Source: Kofleriaceae bacterium
GTDB taxonomy: Bacteria > Myxococcota_A > Polyangia > Haliangiales > Haliangiaceae
Direction: 5' to 3'
NCBI GenBank assembly: GCA_016763395.1
Contig: JAESTW010000557.1
Coordinates: forward strand, 1-6,463
Length of the DNA: 6,463 bases
How positions within the stretch are numbered: position 1 is the stretch's first letter; every line of letters starts with the position of its first letter. The translations under genes were made by a program, and so were the position numbers. Below are positions 5,647-6,463 of this stretch, piece by piece. Below the pieces are notes generated by a model that was not told the DNA's origin, did no database searches, and saw only the letters and a program-made list of their open reading frames with translations.

Positions 5647-6463
5647 ATGAGCAAAGATGGCCAGAACCCAATCGAGAGGTTGCAGGAGATCATGACAGCG
5701 CTCATGGAGATGCTCCTGTCCGAGTCTCTCGACAAGGTTGAGAGTGCTATTGGTGATTGGCGCGCCGAGAAGTTGAGCGTGTTTGAAGCGCACTCCGAAC
5801 TACTCCGCCATGCAGCCAAGGCCGAGCGATTGGTTGAACGTACATCGACTGTTGGGCTAAACAATGCCGGGGCACTACTCCGTGATGCATTTGATGCTGG
5901 CCTTATCGAGCGCGACGAATTTATTGCATTTGTTGGTAAATCTCCTGAAGACGTTAGCGCTTCTCCACCCTTGTCCGACGAACCAGGCACCGGCATGGGC
6001 ATGCCCAACAAGCGTGCGCTGGTTGAAGAGTTACTGAGTGAAGGGCCCGTTCTCATTCACATCGATGCACGTCACCCACTTTCTCAGGTTCCTGAGAGAT
6101 TTACTGATGACCCGAAACTCGTACTTCGCTTCGGATACGATTTGACCCCGGCTATTGTGGATCTAAGCATCGACAACGACGGAATTTACGGCACTCTAAC
6201 CTTCGGCGGTGTTCCTTTTCGCTGCGTTCTGCCTTGGCTTTGCATTTACTCGGTAGTGAGCGAAGGGGATCAGAAGGGCATGGTTTGGCCCGAAGATGTA
6301 CCGGACGTCGTGGTCGAGGCCCTCCAGGGAATCGTCGACGAAGATGACGAGCAAGACCTGGATTCTCCAGTGGCACTCCCAAGCCCAATACTCGCTAGTG
6401 TCGATACGATAAGTCCCAGTGATGACGGTCCAAAGCCACCACCACCCAAGGCATCGCCTCCTC
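5647..6463 (+). CDS. sspB: SspB-domain ClpXP adaptor-like protein with extra N-terminal module (3' partial)
   Basis: SspB tethers ssrA-tagged and other substrates to the ClpXP protease. Residues 119-217 of the 272 visible match the SspB fold: NKRALVEELL, VLIHIDARH, VPERFTDDPKLVLRFGYD, GTLTFGGVPFRCVLPW (182-197), IYSVVSEG and MVWPEDVP. The FGGVPFxCxxPW strand and the late WPEDxP element are the strongest family marks. Ahead of this are about 115 residues not found in E. coli SspB, which begins near the domain. They are largely helical in character, charged, with leucine periodicity (residues 8-66), then a segment reading ALLRDAFDAGLIERDEF. After the domain come an acidic stretch (DEDDEQDLD) and a Pro/Ser-rich linker that runs off the window. 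In E. coli the ClpX-docking peptide lies at the end of such a tail, so that part is probably outside. An internal ATG at 5995 could give an SspB-only product, but the strong ribosome-binding site favours 5647. The gap to the upstream thioesterase gene is 19 bp. Confidence 0.87.
   Translation, partial: MSKDGQNPIERLQEIMTALMEMLLSESLDKVESAIGDWRAEKLSVFEAHSELLRHAAKAERLVERTSTVGLNNAGALLRDAFDAGLIERDEFIAFVGKSPEDVSASPPLSDEPGTGMGMPNKRALVEELLSEGPVLIHIDARHPLSQVPERFTDDPKLVLRFGYDLTPAIVDLSIDNDGIYGTLTFGGVPFRCVLPWLCIYSVVSEGDQKGMVWPEDVPDVVVEALQGIVDEDDEQDLDSPVALPSPILASVDTISPSDDGPKPPPPKASPP

Noticed and set aside
5610..6056. 148-codon open frame on the minus strand
   Set aside because: It is antisense to the N-terminal module of the SspB-domain gene, which has a strong ribosome-binding site, and its Ser/Arg-rich product matches nothing.

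Overview
This window of mid-range GC most resembles a chromosomal segment of a Gram-negative deltaproteobacterium or Myxococcota-type organism. This is inferred from several traits: an RNase Y homologue in a genome that also encodes an SspB-type ClpXP adaptor, a lipoprotein with an acidic/Thr linker and a C-x2-C...GEIC...GVC cysteine cluster, and a decayed Uma2-family nuclease gene. Taxonomy cannot be fixed from this sequence alone.

Layout. Positions 1-231 hold the possible 3' end of an unrecognised gene. Positions 290-539 carry a frameshifted relic of a Uma2 (DUF820) endonuclease. A gene-poor spacer follows with a perfect 16-bp tandem duplication (558-589), leading into the start of an RNase Y-like gene (642-2216, +). 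That protein has the membrane anchor, coiled coil and intact HD phosphohydrolase domain, but its KH domain lacks the usual GxxG loop. It converges, 25 bp apart, on a 301-residue predicted secreted lipoprotein (2242-3147, -). The 3148-3301 spacer holds a perfect 7-bp-stem hairpin with a T-rich 3' flank. Next comes a small membrane protein (3320-3688, +) whose N-terminus appears split across two frames. A 275-bp spacer (3689-3963) has no convincing gene.

The right half is a compact same-strand cluster: a class V, group I cysteine desulfurase (3964-5145), a hotdog-fold acyl-CoA thioesterase (5178-5627) and an SspB-domain protein (5647 to the window edge). Spacings are 32 bp or an overlap, depending on the thioesterase start, and then 19 bp, so co-transcription is likely. 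The desulfurase supplies persulfide sulfur, the thioesterase hydrolyses an acyl-CoA, and the SspB-domain protein probably delivers substrates to ClpXP. Why they are grouped is not evident, and no IscU, IscR or other Isc/Suf gene is in view.

I found no CRISPR array, insertion sequence, tRNA or rRNA, and no clearly new multi-gene system. The most interesting points are the KH-degenerate RNase Y, the extra N-terminal module on the SspB protein, the Uma2 relic, and the apparent frame break in the small membrane protein.
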